This document shows, one piece after another, positions 1 to 9,245 of a DNA stretch of 64,000 nucleotides (positions are counted from its first letter, which is position 1; each line of letters begins with the position of its first letter). The notes under the pieces are model-generated. The model ran no database searches. It was given only the letters and a program-made list of their open reading frames with translations, and had not been told where the DNA came from. The position numbers were made by a program, and so were the translations under genes. Origin of the DNA: Erwinia sorbitola (GTDB lineage: Bacteria; Pseudomonadota; Gammaproteobacteria; Enterobacterales; Enterobacteriaceae); assembly GCF_009738185.1 (NCBI RefSeq), contig NZ_CP046509.1, positions 1,987,501-2,051,500 of the forward strand, written 5' to 3'.

Positions 1-1
1 T

Positions 2-814
2 GCATTTCACGGCCGTACGCTGTTTACCGTTTCAGCGGGCGGGCAGCCTGCCTATTCAAAAGATTTTGCCCCGTTGCCGCAGGGGATTCATCACGCGGTG
101 TTTAACGACCTGACTTCTGCTGCGGCGTTAATTAATGACCAGACCTGTGCGGTAATTGTGGAGCCTGTTCAGGGCGAGGGCGGCGTGGTACCGGCTGAAC
201 CGGCTTTCCTGCGCGGGCTGCGTGAACTGTGCGATAAGCATGGCGCACTGTTGATCTTCGATGAAGTGCAGACTGGCGTAGGCCGCAGCGGTTCCCTGTA
301 TGCCTACATGCATTACGGCGTGACGCCGGATGTGCTGACCACTGCCAAAGCGCTGGGCGGTGGCTTCCCGATGGGGGCCATGCTGACGACCGAAACTCTG
401 GCGGCACATCTTAATGTCGGCAGCCACGGTACTACCTACGGCGGTAATCCCCTGGCAGGTGCGGTGGGCGGCAAAGTGATGGAGCTGATTAACCGTCCGG
501 AAGTGCTGGCGGGCGTGGCTGAACGCCATCAGTGGTTTGTTGAAGGGTTAAATGCCATCAATCAGCGGCTGCAACTGTTCAGTGAAATCCGTGGGCTGGG
601 CCTGTTGATTGGCTGCGTGCTGAATCAGGACTTCAGCGGAAAGGCGAAGCAGATCAACCTGGCCGCAGCACAGGAAGGGCTGATGGTGTTAATCGCCGGC
701 GCCAGCGTGGTGCGTTTTGCGCCTTCCCTGATTATCACCCGACAGGAAGTTGAGGAGGGGCTGCTGCGCTTTGAACGTGCCTGCCGCGCCGTCACTGAAG
801 GGGCCAGCGTATGA
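2..814 (+). CDS. astC: Succinylornithine transaminase, 3' part (window cuts the 5' end)
   Basis: PLP-dependent aminotransferase that converts N2-succinylornithine and 2-oxoglutarate to succinylglutamate semialdehyde and glutamate, in the cytosolic AST pathway of arginine degradation. About 270 C-terminal residues are present, in frame from base 2. Family landmarks seen are AFHGRTLFTVSAGG at the start, the IFDEVQTGVGR motif with the PLP-contacting Asp, and TTAKALGGGF with the Schiff-base Lys. The stop overlaps astA (ATGATG at 811). It closely matches E. coli AstC and heads the ast operon. ArgD is a paralogue with the same fold, but the neighbours astA, astD, astB and astE decide the name. The promoter lies outside the window. 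Confidence 0.96.
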   Translation, partial: AFHGRTLFTVSAGGQPAYSKDFAPLPQGIHHAVFNDLTSAAALINDQTCAVIVEPVQGEGGVVPAEPAFLRGLRELCDKHGALLIFDEVQTGVGRSGSLYAYMHYGVTPDVLTTAKALGGGFPMGAMLTTETLAAHLNVGSHGTTYGGNPLAGAVGGKVMELINRPEVLAGVAERHQWFVEGLNAINQRLQLFSEIRGLGLLIGCVLNQDFSGKAKQINLAAAQEGLMVLIAGASVVRFAPSLIITRQEVEEGLLRFERACRAVTEGASV

Positions 815-1845
815 TGTATATTCGTCCCGTTGAACGAGACGATCTGGCGCAGTTAATGCACCTCGCCGGGAAAACCGGCGGGGGGCTGACCTCGCTTCCT
901 GCTGACAGTGACACGCTGTCAGCGCGTATCGAACGTTCGCTTTTGACCTGGCAGGGTAAGCTGCCGCGTGCAGAACAGGGATACGTATTTGTACTGGCAG
1001 ACAGTGAGAGCCAACAGGCAGTCGGCATCTGCGCTATCGAAGTGGCGGTCGGCCTGCAAGACCCTTGGTACAACTTCCGCGTTGGCACCCAGGTGCACGC
1101 CTCTAAAGAGTTAAACGTCTACAACATGCTGCCTACGCTGTCATTAAGCAATGACCATACCGGCAGCAGCGAGCTGTGTACGCTGTTTCTCGATCCTGAG
1201 TACCGCAACGGCAAAAATGGCTACCTGTTATCGAAATCACGCTTTCTGTTTATGGCCGGTTTTCGCCAGCACTTTATGCAGAAGGTCGTGGCAGAAATGC
1301 GCGGCGTGATTGATGAAGAGGGCCGTTCGCCCTTCTGGGACAGCGTGGGTAGCCGTTTCTTTTCAATGTCATTTTCCGATGCTGACTACCTGTGCGGCAC
1401 CGGACAGAAGGCTTTTATTGCCGAACTGATGCCAAAGCATCCTCTGTATATCGACTATCTGTCGGATGAGGCAAAAGCGGTGATTGGTCAGGTGCATCCT
1501 CATACCGCTCCGGCGCGCGCTGTGCTGGAAGCCGAAGGTTTTCATTTCCAGAATTATGTCGATATTTTCGACGGCGGGCCGACGCTGGAGTGTGATATCG
1601 ACCGGGTACGCGCCATCCGTAAAAGCCGCCTGATCGCCGTGACCATCAGTACCGAACAGGACGAGCAGCTGCCGCTGTGCCTGGTGGCGAATGAAAATTA
1701 CCAGCAGTTCCGCGTGATGCTGCTGCCCGCCGATCCGCAGAGCGACACAATCCGTGTCACTGCTGCCCAGGCAGAAATTTTAGGCTGCCAGTCGGGTGAT
1801 AACCTGCGGGTGGTGACACTTTGTCGTGAGGAGAAAAAAGCATGA
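811..1845 (+). CDS. astA: Arginine N-succinyltransferase
   Basis: First enzyme of the AST pathway: succinyl-CoA and L-arginine give N2-succinylarginine. The 344-residue length is the family size, and the protein starts MMYIRPVERDDL like E. coli AstA (MMVIRPVER). Conserved blocks include LAGKTGGGLTSLP, SKELNVYN, the SNDHTGSSELCTLFLDP stretch and GQVHPHTAPARAVLE. The start overlaps the astC stop, and a second in-frame ATG at 814 is an equally possible start. The end overlaps astD by 4 bp (ATGA), so translation is probably coupled. It belongs to the GNAT-like acyltransferase group. Confidence 0.97.
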   Translation: MMYIRPVERDDLAQLMHLAGKTGGGLTSLPADSDTLSARIERSLLTWQGKLPRAEQGYVFVLADSESQQAVGICAIEVAVGLQDPWYNFRVGTQVHASKELNVYNMLPTLSLSNDHTGSSELCTLFLDPEYRNGKNGYLLSKSRFLFMAGFRQHFMQKVVAEMRGVIDEEGRSPFWDSVGSRFFSMSFSDADYLCGTGQKAFIAELMPKHPLYIDYLSDEAKAVIGQVHPHTAPARAVLEAEGFHFQNYVDIFDGGPTLECDIDRVRAIRKSRLIAVTISTEQDEQLPLCLVANENYQQFRVMLLPADPQSDTIRVTAAQAEILGCQSGDNLRVVTLCREEKKA

Positions 1846-3311
1846 CGCACTCTATTAATGGTCAGTGGCTGACCGGCGGTGGCGATAATTTCAGTAAAAC
1901 CGATCCGGTAGACGGTGAACTGTTATGGCAGGGTAAGGCCGCGACGGCCGCGCAGGTGACTTCAGCCTGTGAAGCAGCGCGCGCTGCGTTTCCTGCCTGG
2001 GCACGCCGCCCGTTCTCTGAGCGCCAGGCGATTGCGGAAAAATTTGCTGCGCTGCTGGAAAAAAACAGGGTTGAACTGAGCGAAACCATTGCGCGTGAAA
2101 CCGGTAAGCCGCGCTGGGAAACCCTGACAGAAGTGCAGGCGATGATCAATAAAGTGGCGATTTCGCTGCGCGCCTGGCATGCCCGTACCGGGGAGCATGC
2201 GGAAGGTGAAAGCTCGCTGCGCCACCGCCCACACGGGGTGATGGCGGTGTTTGGGCCGTATAACTTCCCTGGACATTTGCCGAATGGTCATATTGTTCCG
2301 GCACTGCTGGCGGGTAACTCCGTGGTGTTTAAACCCAGCGAACTGACGCCGATGACCGCCGAGCTGACGGTAAAGCTGTGGTTAAGCGCCGGGCTGCCGG
2401 GTGGCGTGCTTAATCTGGTGCAGGGGGGGCGTGATACCGGGCAGGCGCTGGCGCAGGAACCCCAGGTGGATGGCGTGCTGTTTACCGGCAGCGCCGCGAC
2501 GGGTTATCAGCTGCATCGTCAGCTTGCCGGGCAGCCGGAAAAAATGCTGGCACTGGAGATGGGCGGCAACAACCCGCTGATCGTTGAAGATCCCGATGAT
2601 ATTGATGCCGCTGTACATATCGCCATTCAGTCAGCCTTTATCAGTGCCGGGCAGCGCTGTACCTGTGCGCGCCGTCTGCTGGTAAAACGCGGTGCCGCCG
2701 GGGATGCTTTCCTTGAGCGTCTGGTGGCGGTGGCAGGCAAGATCCGTACCGGCCGCTGGAACGACGAACCGCAGCCGTTTATGGGCAGCGTAATTTCTGT
2801 TCAGGCGGCAGAGAAAATTTTCAGCGAGTGGCAGGCGCGTATCGATGCTGGCGGTAAAGTGCTGCTGGCAATGGAGTGGCCGCAGCGCGCCAGCGCGATT
2901 CTGACGCCGGGCATTATTGATGTAACCGGTCTGCAAAATCTTCCTGATGAAGAGGTATTTGGTCCGCTGCTGACGGTCATCCGCTATGACGATTTTGACC
3001 GAGCGATCCGTATTGCCAATAACACCCGTTATGGCCTGGCATGCGGGCTGATTTCACCGCAGCGCGAGAAATTCGAACGTCTGCTGATCGAGGCACGTGC
3101 CGGAATCGTTAACTGGAATAAGCCGCTGACCGGGGCCGCGAGTACGGCGCCATTTGGTGGTATTGGTGCATCAGGGAATCATCGTGCCAGCGCCTGGTAT
3201 GCAGCCGATTATTGCGCATGGCCAATGGCATCGCTGGAGACGGCAGAATTGACGCTGCCTGCCAGCCTGTCACCGGGCCTCGATTTTAGTGCACAGGGAG
3301 AGACGCCATGA
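1842..3311 (+). CDS. astD: N-succinylglutamate 5-semialdehyde dehydrogenase
   Basis: NAD-dependent aldehyde dehydrogenase that oxidises succinylglutamate semialdehyde to succinylglutamate, fourth step of the AST pathway. The 489 residues match the family length. The ALDH signature is complete: Asn-141 in NFPGH, the Rossmann turn FTGSAATGYQ (214-223), the general-base Glu-239 in LEMGGNNP and the nucleophile Cys-273 in SAGQRCTCARR. It overlaps astA by 4 bp upstream and astB by 4 bp downstream. A seven-G run occurs near 2425, in a segment where the frame is intact. Confidence 0.97.
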   Translation: MTHSINGQWLTGGGDNFSKTDPVDGELLWQGKAATAAQVTSACEAARAAFPAWARRPFSERQAIAEKFAALLEKNRVELSETIARETGKPRWETLTEVQAMINKVAISLRAWHARTGEHAEGESSLRHRPHGVMAVFGPYNFPGHLPNGHIVPALLAGNSVVFKPSELTPMTAELTVKLWLSAGLPGGVLNLVQGGRDTGQALAQEPQVDGVLFTGSAATGYQLHRQLAGQPEKMLALEMGGNNPLIVEDPDDIDAAVHIAIQSAFISAGQRCTCARRLLVKRGAAGDAFLERLVAVAGKIRTGRWNDEPQPFMGSVISVQAAEKIFSEWQARIDAGGKVLLAMEWPQRASAILTPGIIDVTGLQNLPDEEVFGPLLTVIRYDDFDRAIRIANNTRYGLACGLISPQREKFERLLIEARAGIVNWNKPLTGAASTAPFGGIGASGNHRASAWYAADYCAWPMASLETAELTLPASLSPGLDFSAQGETP

Positions 3312-4636
3312 GCGCACGCGAAGTTAATTTTGACGGTTTACCCGGTCTGACTCACCATTACGCCGGCCTGTCATTTGGTAATGAAGCGTCAACGCGTTAT
3401 CAGCATCAGGTTTCTAACCCAAAGCTGGCGGCACTGCAGGGTCTGATGAAGATGAAAGCGCTGGCGGATATGGGTTTTGCTCAGGGTGTTATCCCGCCTC
3501 ATGAGCGGCCGAATATTGAGGCGCTGCGTCAGATTGGTTTTAGCGGCAGCGACGAGCAGGTGCTGGCACAGGCGGCGAAGCAGAACCCGGCGCTGCTCTC
3601 TGCCGCCAGTTCAGCGTCCGCAATGTGGGTGGCAAATGCTGCCACGGTATCACCGTCTGCCGACAGTGCTGACGGACGGGTGCACCTGACCGTGGCGAAC
3701 CTGAACAATAAATTCCACCGCGCCATGGAGGCACCTACCACCGGGGCGCTGCTGCGGGCAATTTTTCGCGATCCACAGCATTTCAGCGTCCATGATGCAC
3801 TGCCGCAGGTAGCGATGTTTGGGGATGAAGGGGCGGCAAACCATAACCGTTTCAGCCAAAACTACGGTGATGCCGGGGTACAGATGTTTGTTTATGGCCG
3901 GGCTGAACTGGGGGGGGGAGTGGCTCCGACCCGTTACCCGGCACGCCAGACGCGCGAAGCCAGCGAAGCGGTAAGCCGCCTGCATCAGCTTGATGCGGCA
4001 CGAACGGTTTTCGCCCAGCAGAACCCGGCGGTTATCGACCAGGGCGTGTTTCACAACGATGTCATCGCGGTCAGTAATCAGCAGGCGCTGTTTTGCCATC
4101 AGCAGGCTTTCTTGCATCAGCCGCAGCTGCTGGCTGAACTGGCGGAGAAAGTGCCAGGCTTTATTCCCATCGAAGTGCCTGACGATCGTGTCAGCGTGGC
4201 GGATGCAGTGGCAACCTATCTGTTTAACAGTCAGCTGTTGAGCAAGGACGACGGCAAAATGCTGCTGGTGCTACCTGAAGAGGCGCGCCGTCATGCGGGG
4301 GTCTGGTCGTACCTGACGGAGCTGGCGGCCAGCGGTGGCGTCATAGATGAACTGAAAGTGTTCGATCTGCGTGAGAGTATGTGTAACGGCGGCGGGCCGG
4401 CCTGTCTGCGCCTGCGCGTGGTGCTGAACGAGCAGCAACAGGCGGCGGTTAACCCGTCAGTGATGATGAACGAGCGGTTATTTGCTACACTGAACGGCTG
4501 GGTGGAGCGCCACTATCGGGACAGGCTGTCACAGGCCGATCTCGCAGACCCTCATTTGCTGCGCGAAGGACGCGAAGCACTCGATGACCTGACTAAGCTG
4601 CTAAACTTGGGCAATGTTTACCGTTTTCAGCAGTAA
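3308..4636 (+). CDS. astB: N-succinylarginine dihydrolase
   Basis: Hydrolyses N2-succinylarginine to N2-succinylornithine, two ammonia and CO2, second step of the AST pathway. It belongs to the guanidino-modifying pentein fold. The 442 residues are close to the 447 of E. coli. The proposed catalytic residues are present: Glu-174 in GDEGAANHN, His-249 in QGVFHNDV and Cys-366 in GGGPACLRLR. The order astC-A-D-B-E is as in E. coli. An uninterrupted run of nine G occurs at 3910-3918 and is read as Leu-Gly-Gly-Gly, so the frame is intact here. A hairpin follows before astE. Confidence 0.97.
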   Translation: MSAREVNFDGLPGLTHHYAGLSFGNEASTRYQHQVSNPKLAALQGLMKMKALADMGFAQGVIPPHERPNIEALRQIGFSGSDEQVLAQAAKQNPALLSAASSASAMWVANAATVSPSADSADGRVHLTVANLNNKFHRAMEAPTTGALLRAIFRDPQHFSVHDALPQVAMFGDEGAANHNRFSQNYGDAGVQMFVYGRAELGGGVAPTRYPARQTREASEAVSRLHQLDAARTVFAQQNPAVIDQGVFHNDVIAVSNQQALFCHQQAFLHQPQLLAELAEKVPGFIPIEVPDDRVSVADAVATYLFNSQLLSKDDGKMLLVLPEEARRHAGVWSYLTELAASGGVIDELKVFDLRESMCNGGGPACLRLRVVLNEQQQAAVNPSVMMNERLFATLNGWVERHYRDRLSQADLADPHLLREGREALDDLTKLLNLGNVYRFQQ

Positions 4637-4650
4637 AGCGATGATCGCAG

Positions 4651-4671
4651 GGCCGGAGGGTTTCTCCGGCC
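4651..4671 (+). repeat. Intercistronic stem-loop between astB and astE
   Basis: The arms GGCCGGAG (4651-4658) and CTCCGGCC (4664-4671) pair perfectly around a 5-nt loop. There is no T-run, so it is more likely an mRNA stability or processing element than a terminator. It sits 38 nt before the astE start. Confidence 0.6.
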
Positions 4672-4709
4672 TGTCAGGGCTGAACGGCGATTGATTTAAA
4701 GGAGTATAG

Positions 4710-5711
4710 ATGCAGGATTTCCTCACATTAACCCTCAACGGGCACAGCCCTGCGCAACCGGATGGCCGCAATGAGCATCTGAACTGGCGCTGGATTGACG
4801 TGGGCATTCTTGAGCTAACCCCGCATGAAACGGTGTCAATGGCGCTGGTAGTCTCGGCGGGTATCCATGGCAATGAAACGGCACCGGTTGAGATTCTTGA
4901 AGAGATTATCGGCCCACTTTTGCGCGGCGAAAAGCCGCTGCTAACCCGCCTGCTGGTAATCTACGGCAACCCGGCGGCGCTGCGCCAGAATAAACGCTAT
5001 CTGCACGGCGATATGAATCGTATGTTTGGAGGCCGCTGGCAGCAGTATGAAGATTGCCCCGAAGCCCGTCGCGCCTGGCGTCTGGAGCAGGCGATGGAGA
5101 ACTTCTGGCAGGCAGGCGAGTATGAAGAAGTGCGCTGGCATATTGATATGCATACCGCTATCCGCGATTCGTATCACACCCGTTTTGGCGTAATGCCGCT
5201 GCGTGAAACGCCCTGGCCGGAAACATTTATTGACTGGCTTGGCGCTGCCGGGCTGGAAGCGCTGGTGTTCCACCGTGCACCGGGTGGCACCTTTACACAC
5301 TACAGCAGCCAGCATTTCCAGGCCGCAAGCTGTACGCTGGAGCTGGGTAAAGCTCTGCCGTTTGGTGACAACGATCTCAGCCAGTTTAGTGCTTCAGAGC
5401 AGGCACTGAAGGCGCTGATCAGCGGTGGAACGCTGCCTGAAGTCGCCGCGCCGCCGCGCCGTTATCGCGTGTCACAGCAGATTACCCGTCTTTCCGATCG
5501 CTTTGTGCTGCACATGAGCGCGGAGACCCTGAATTTTACCGCTTTCCCTCAGGGAGTGTTGCTGGCCGAGGATGGCGATAAGCGCTATTACGTGCAGCAG
5601 GCGCAGGAATTTGTGCTGTTTCCCAACCCGTCGGTTGCCACCGGACTGCGTGCCGGGCTGATGCTGGTGGAAGATACCGCCCATAACGAAGCTCTGGGCT
5701 CCTCGTTGTAG
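4710..5711 (+). CDS. astE: Succinylglutamate desuccinylase
   Basis: Zinc hydrolase that splits N-succinylglutamate into glutamate and succinate, last step of the AST pathway, in the cytosol. At 333 residues it has the M14-like aspartoacylase fold: His-53 and Glu-56 in AGIHGNETAP and a later His in DMHTAIRDS are the zinc ligands, and the Glu of CTLELGKA is the likely catalytic base. A GGAG box 4-7 nt before the ATG sets the start. It is separated from astB by 73 bp holding a stem-loop, unlike the overlapping upstream genes. It runs convergent to the microcin exporter genes, 38 bp away. Confidence 0.96.
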   Translation: MQDFLTLTLNGHSPAQPDGRNEHLNWRWIDVGILELTPHETVSMALVVSAGIHGNETAPVEILEEIIGPLLRGEKPLLTRLLVIYGNPAALRQNKRYLHGDMNRMFGGRWQQYEDCPEARRAWRLEQAMENFWQAGEYEEVRWHIDMHTAIRDSYHTRFGVMPLRETPWPETFIDWLGAAGLEALVFHRAPGGTFTHYSSQHFQAASCTLELGKALPFGDNDLSQFSASEQALKALISGGTLPEVAAPPRRYRVSQQITRLSDRFVLHMSAETLNFTAFPQGVLLAEDGDKRYYVQQAQEFVLFPNPSVATGLRAGLMLVEDTAHNEALGSSL

Positions 5712-5749
5712 TAGCAGAATGCCTGCCGCCTTTTCTCTGCATGTTACGG

Positions 5750-7873
5750 TTATCCGTTTATTGCTGAGGACAACTTGCCGAGATAAACCACACGTTGTGC
5801 TGAGGCAATGGTTGAAGGGCGGTGAGCAATGATAATGCGGGTGATGGCAAGCGCAGCAATAGCGTGGTTGATGGCGGCTTCGTTTTCTTCATCCAAATGG
5901 CTGGTGGCTTCATCCATAAATAAAATACCCGGGCGGCGATAAAGGGCGCGGGCAATGAAAATTCTCTGGCGCTGGCCGCCGGACAGTCCTTCTCCCAACT
6001 CTCCGATCAGCGTCTCATACCCCATCGGTAAGGTCATGATGTCCTCATGGATATGGCTGACCCTGGCACAAGCCTGCATCCACTCTTCATCTTTCTCCGC
6101 GTTGAATCCGGTCAGATTATCGCGTAAAGATCCGGCGAACAGGCGGTCATCCTGTAAAATACAGGCGATAGACTGGCGGTAGTTATTTAATCCGATCGCA
6201 CTGATATCATGCTCATTAACGCTGATATTCCCCTCTCCTGGGGGAGTCAGCCCGCACATGATTTTCATCAGGGTGCTTTTCCCACACCCCGATGGGCCGG
6301 TGATAGCAAGACTTTCTCCGGCTGCCACCTGAAGGTTAAATGCCGACAGGATCGGAGGGGATTGCGCATCGTAGCGAAAAGTCACACTGTTGACGCTTAA
6401 TGAGAGTGCTGTACCCGGCGTAAAGAAGCGCTTATCGCTGATGCAGGGTTCAGGCTCTGAAAGGGCGATATCTGAGATGCGGTCATTATGCAGTGAAAGC
6501 ATACGTAGCCTGAGCAGCATATCGGTAATGCCGAGCACGCGGTCGGTAAACAGTTCGCGGAACGTTGTGAAGGCTACAAATGCACCGATAGTCATGCTGT
6601 TTCCCATAATCGCGTGGATCCCCAGCCATAAAATCATCACGTTATCGCAGGCGCTGGTAAAGGTGCTGATGGTGTTGAAAATAATATCAAATCTGCGCTG
6701 GCTGATGCCTGCATTGGCAGCATTAATACGCAGTGTCAGCCAGTTGTTGCTGCGGTTGTTCACCAGCCCCTGAGCGCGCAGAGTAGCGATGCCGTACAGT
6801 GTTTCGGTAAAATGGGAGTCGGCGACGGCACTCTTGATAATCTGCTCCTCATTCAGCTGGCGATAACGGGCAAAAGTTGCCAGCCTCAGTGCTGCATATA
6901 CGGCGGTAAAGGCGAGAACGATGGTCGTCAGATAGCCGCCGTAAGCAATCAGCAGGATCAGCGCACCCACGACCATAATGCTGTCAATGATGCTGCCGGT
7001 AATATCGTGAATAAAGCTGTTGCGTAACACGTCCAGAGAGTCAAAGCGCGACTGAATATCGCCGATCCTGCGTTTCTCGAACCACTCCAGCGGCAGACGC
7101 AGCATGTGCCTGATTAAGCCATCCTTCCACTGAATATCCGTTAACGTATCAACCACCATCAGTGACCAGGCACGCACCATGCTGAGTATCGCCTGTAAAA
7201 AGACCAGGCTGAACAGAGATAAGCAGACCAGCGAGAGCAGACTGTAATCCGCCGCCGGAATAACGTGATCCATCACCACCTGAGTGCCGACCGGCAGCAG
7301 CAGGCTGATAAATTCAATCATCAGTGAGAACAGGGTAATCTTGACTAACGCTTTACCAAAGCCCTGAATATTGCCAAAGAGCTGATAAAATTTAAGCCTG
7401 TGCGTTGAGCGTCCGGGCGTAAAGATTTTTGCTGGCCACATTTCCAGCGCCACACCGGTAAAGGCGTCGGAAAAGGTTTTGCGGCTGATGATGCGCTTTC
7501 CCGCTGCGGGATCGTGGATAACAAATTTATCACGCGTGATTTTGACCAACACCACAAAGTGGCTGAAATTCCAGTGGATAATGCAGGGCAGATTTAGCTG
7601 GGTGACCTCGTCTATCTCCAGCGACAGCGCCCGGCATGATAGCCCGATCTCTCCTGCTGCGGCCTGCAGCGTACCCAGCGTTGCTCCCCGGGACGAAACA
7701 CCAAAACGCGCGCGCAGAGACAGAATATCGGTATGAAGTCCGTGCCAGCCCGCCATCATTGCCAGGCAGGCTAAGCCACATTCGGTGGCTTCCGTTTGCA
7801 GGATGACCGGTACGCGTCTGCGCCCGGAGAAGTTAAGCTGCTCCCGCAGAAAACTCAGTGTCTCACTTGCCAT
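5750..7873 (-). CDS. CvaB-like peptidase-containing ABC exporter for double-glycine peptides
   Basis: Inner-membrane exporter that should cut the leader from double-glycine microcin precursors and pump the peptide out. Domains in order: a C39 cysteine peptidase (residues about 20-150, Cys-32 in TECGLACLA, His-105 in SHFVVL, Asp-121 in HDPA); a six-helix ABC transmembrane region (about 155-430); and an ATPase domain with Walker A GPSGCGKST, signature LSGGQRQR, Walker B GILFMDEATSHLD and switch His in AHRPST. All catalytic residues are intact. It resembles E. coli CvaB along its length. The ATG at 7873 is preferred over the GTG at 7891 because GGGAGG stands 8 nt before it. It overlaps the fusion-protein gene by 11 nt, so translation is coupled. 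The outer-membrane partner would be TolC, not in the window. Confidence 0.93.
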   Translation of the reverse strand: MASETLSFLREQLNFSGRRRVPVILQTEATECGLACLAMMAGWHGLHTDILSLRARFGVSSRGATLGTLQAAAGEIGLSCRALSLEIDEVTQLNLPCIIHWNFSHFVVLVKITRDKFVIHDPAAGKRIISRKTFSDAFTGVALEMWPAKIFTPGRSTHRLKFYQLFGNIQGFGKALVKITLFSLMIEFISLLLPVGTQVVMDHVIPAADYSLLSLVCLSLFSLVFLQAILSMVRAWSLMVVDTLTDIQWKDGLIRHMLRLPLEWFEKRRIGDIQSRFDSLDVLRNSFIHDITGSIIDSIMVVGALILLIAYGGYLTTIVLAFTAVYAALRLATFARYRQLNEEQIIKSAVADSHFTETLYGIATLRAQGLVNNRSNNWLTLRINAANAGISQRRFDIIFNTISTFTSACDNVMILWLGIHAIMGNSMTIGAFVAFTTFRELFTDRVLGITDMLLRLRMLSLHNDRISDIALSEPEPCISDKRFFTPGTALSLSVNSVTFRYDAQSPPILSAFNLQVAAGESLAITGPSGCGKSTLMKIMCGLTPPGEGNISVNEHDISAIGLNNYRQSIACILQDDRLFAGSLRDNLTGFNAEKDEEWMQACARVSHIHEDIMTLPMGYETLIGELGEGLSGGQRQRIFIARALYRRPGILFMDEATSHLDEENEAAINHAIAALAITRIIIAHRPSTIASAQRVVYLGKLSSAING

Positions 7874-9146
7874 TGACCTGGCCTCCCGCACTCTCTCTGA
7901 TTTGGTATAGCGGCGACAGTAGCCACTGATAAAGTTTACGTTCTTCGAGGAATAGCGTGCAGGTGGCTTTCATACCGTTCTCGGGCAATAGCTGCTGCCC
8001 CTGCCAGTGGAAGCCGGATATATCCGGGCGCACCAGAACTTTGTACCAGGTGTGCGGACTGCCGGGATCGGGCCGCGGGGCTGCCGGGTAGCTAGCCATC
8101 TCCTGCGCGGAGGCAGGCGTCAGCGATATTCCGCTGATAGTGCCCGGAAACTGGCCAAACTTCTCTGATGGGTAGGCATCGTAACGAATATTAATTTTTT
8201 CACCCTGGCGGAGCCAGGGGATTGCGCTATCCGGTACCCAGAGCACCAGCTCATAAGATGAAACATTCCCTGGAATAATCTGCAGTAAACTGTCCCCGCC
8301 ACTTACCATTTGCCCATCCGTAACGCTGACAGAATCAACTCGTCCGGCGACCGGTGAGGTGACAATAACGGTATCTGCTGCATCAATATCAGTTAACTGG
8401 CGTTGTAGTTCATGTTTCTGAATACCTAATTTCAGAATTTCATTATCAAAATCCGTTGACTGGGTGCGTAAACTGCCCTCCAGCATCAGTATCTGCAAGG
8501 TATTCTGTTCGTTTTGCGCAGTGAGGGTCAGCAGATCGTTTTGCTGCTGATAATAGACCGTGCTCTGATTAGTGAGCTGATCGTTATTGATTAATCCCTT
8601 TTGACGATAATGTTGATAATTCTCCATATTGGTTTTCATTACGCCCAATCCTTTTTGCGCCTCTTTTATGATGATATTGGCATGATCCAGCGCTTGCTGA
8701 TAATGGGCTTTTTGCCGCGAGAGGGCTTCCAGCGTCACGCGTTTATTCTCCAGAGTTCTGGCGATAATTTTATCTGTTGTCTGGATCTGGCTCTCAATAT
8801 CCTGATGCTGCCGCTGACCAACCACACCGAAAGTGGTAGAGCGGCTGACGTTGATTGCATACAGCGGCTGGCCGGCAATCACACGCTCCCCCGCTGACAC
8901 TTTACGCTGGATAATAAAACCCTGCTGGGAGGAGGAAATAGTAATGGTATGCGGGATAGACACTAATTCGCCGCTGACATTAATCCTGCGGCTGTAGCTG
9001 CCAAATAAAATTATGGTGATAAAACAGATAAAAAAAAGCAGGGTGAAGGAGGCGGTTAGCCACAGAGGTAAGCCTGATGTCAACAGGGCTTTCCCGATCC
9101 ATGCATTATCGCGCTGATGTAAAGCTTCCTTCCTGTAGAGAGACAT
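7863..9146 (-). CDS. CvaA-like HlyD-family membrane fusion protein
   Basis: Periplasmic adaptor that links the ABC exporter to an outer-membrane channel. About 427 residues: a short cytosolic N-terminus, one transmembrane helix (about 20-45), a lipoyl/beta-barrel half starting at INVSGELVSIP, a long coiled-coil hairpin (about 100-240), then a second lipoyl half (VTSPVAGRVDSVSVTDGQMV) and a barrel. Its order and many blocks (NMENY.., QKGLINNDQLTNQ, NGMKA..LFLEER) match E. coli CvaA. The ATG at 9146 (MSLYRKEAL) is chosen from the CvaA N-terminus. Upstream ATG 9182 and a TTG at 9239 are possible, and none has a strong ribosome site. It lies 99 nt after the peptide gene, with a stem-loop between. 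Confidence 0.9.
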   Translation of the reverse strand: MSLYRKEALHQRDNAWIGKALLTSGLPLWLTASFTLLFFICFITIILFGSYSRRINVSGELVSIPHTITISSSQQGFIIQRKVSAGERVIAGQPLYAINVSRSTTFGVVGQRQHQDIESQIQTTDKIIARTLENKRVTLEALSRQKAHYQQALDHANIIIKEAQKGLGVMKTNMENYQHYRQKGLINNDQLTNQSTVYYQQQNDLLTLTAQNEQNTLQILMLEGSLRTQSTDFDNEILKLGIQKHELQRQLTDIDAADTVIVTSPVAGRVDSVSVTDGQMVSGGDSLLQIIPGNVSSYELVLWVPDSAIPWLRQGEKINIRYDAYPSEKFGQFPGTISGISLTPASAQEMASYPAAPRPDPGSPHTWYKVLVRPDISGFHWQGQQLLPENGMKATCTLFLEERKLYQWLLSPLYQIRESAGGQVNGK

Positions 9147-9211
9147 GATGTTCTGGCCGACTAAATTACAATACGATGACATGACAGGCGTCAGGGGGTG
9201 AGCATTAATAG

Positions 9212-9229
9212 GGCCTCCTTGCGGAGGCC
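9212..9229 (-). terminator. Stem-loop between microcin peptide gene and exporter genes
   Basis: Seven-bp GC-rich arms GGCCTCC and GGAGGCC with a TTGC loop lie just after the peptide stop. No T-run follows on the minus strand. It could be an attenuator or an mRNA-end protector giving more peptide than exporter message. The structure is seen; the role is inferred. Confidence 0.55.
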
Positions 9230-9245
9230 TGTTAAGCAAGCGAAA

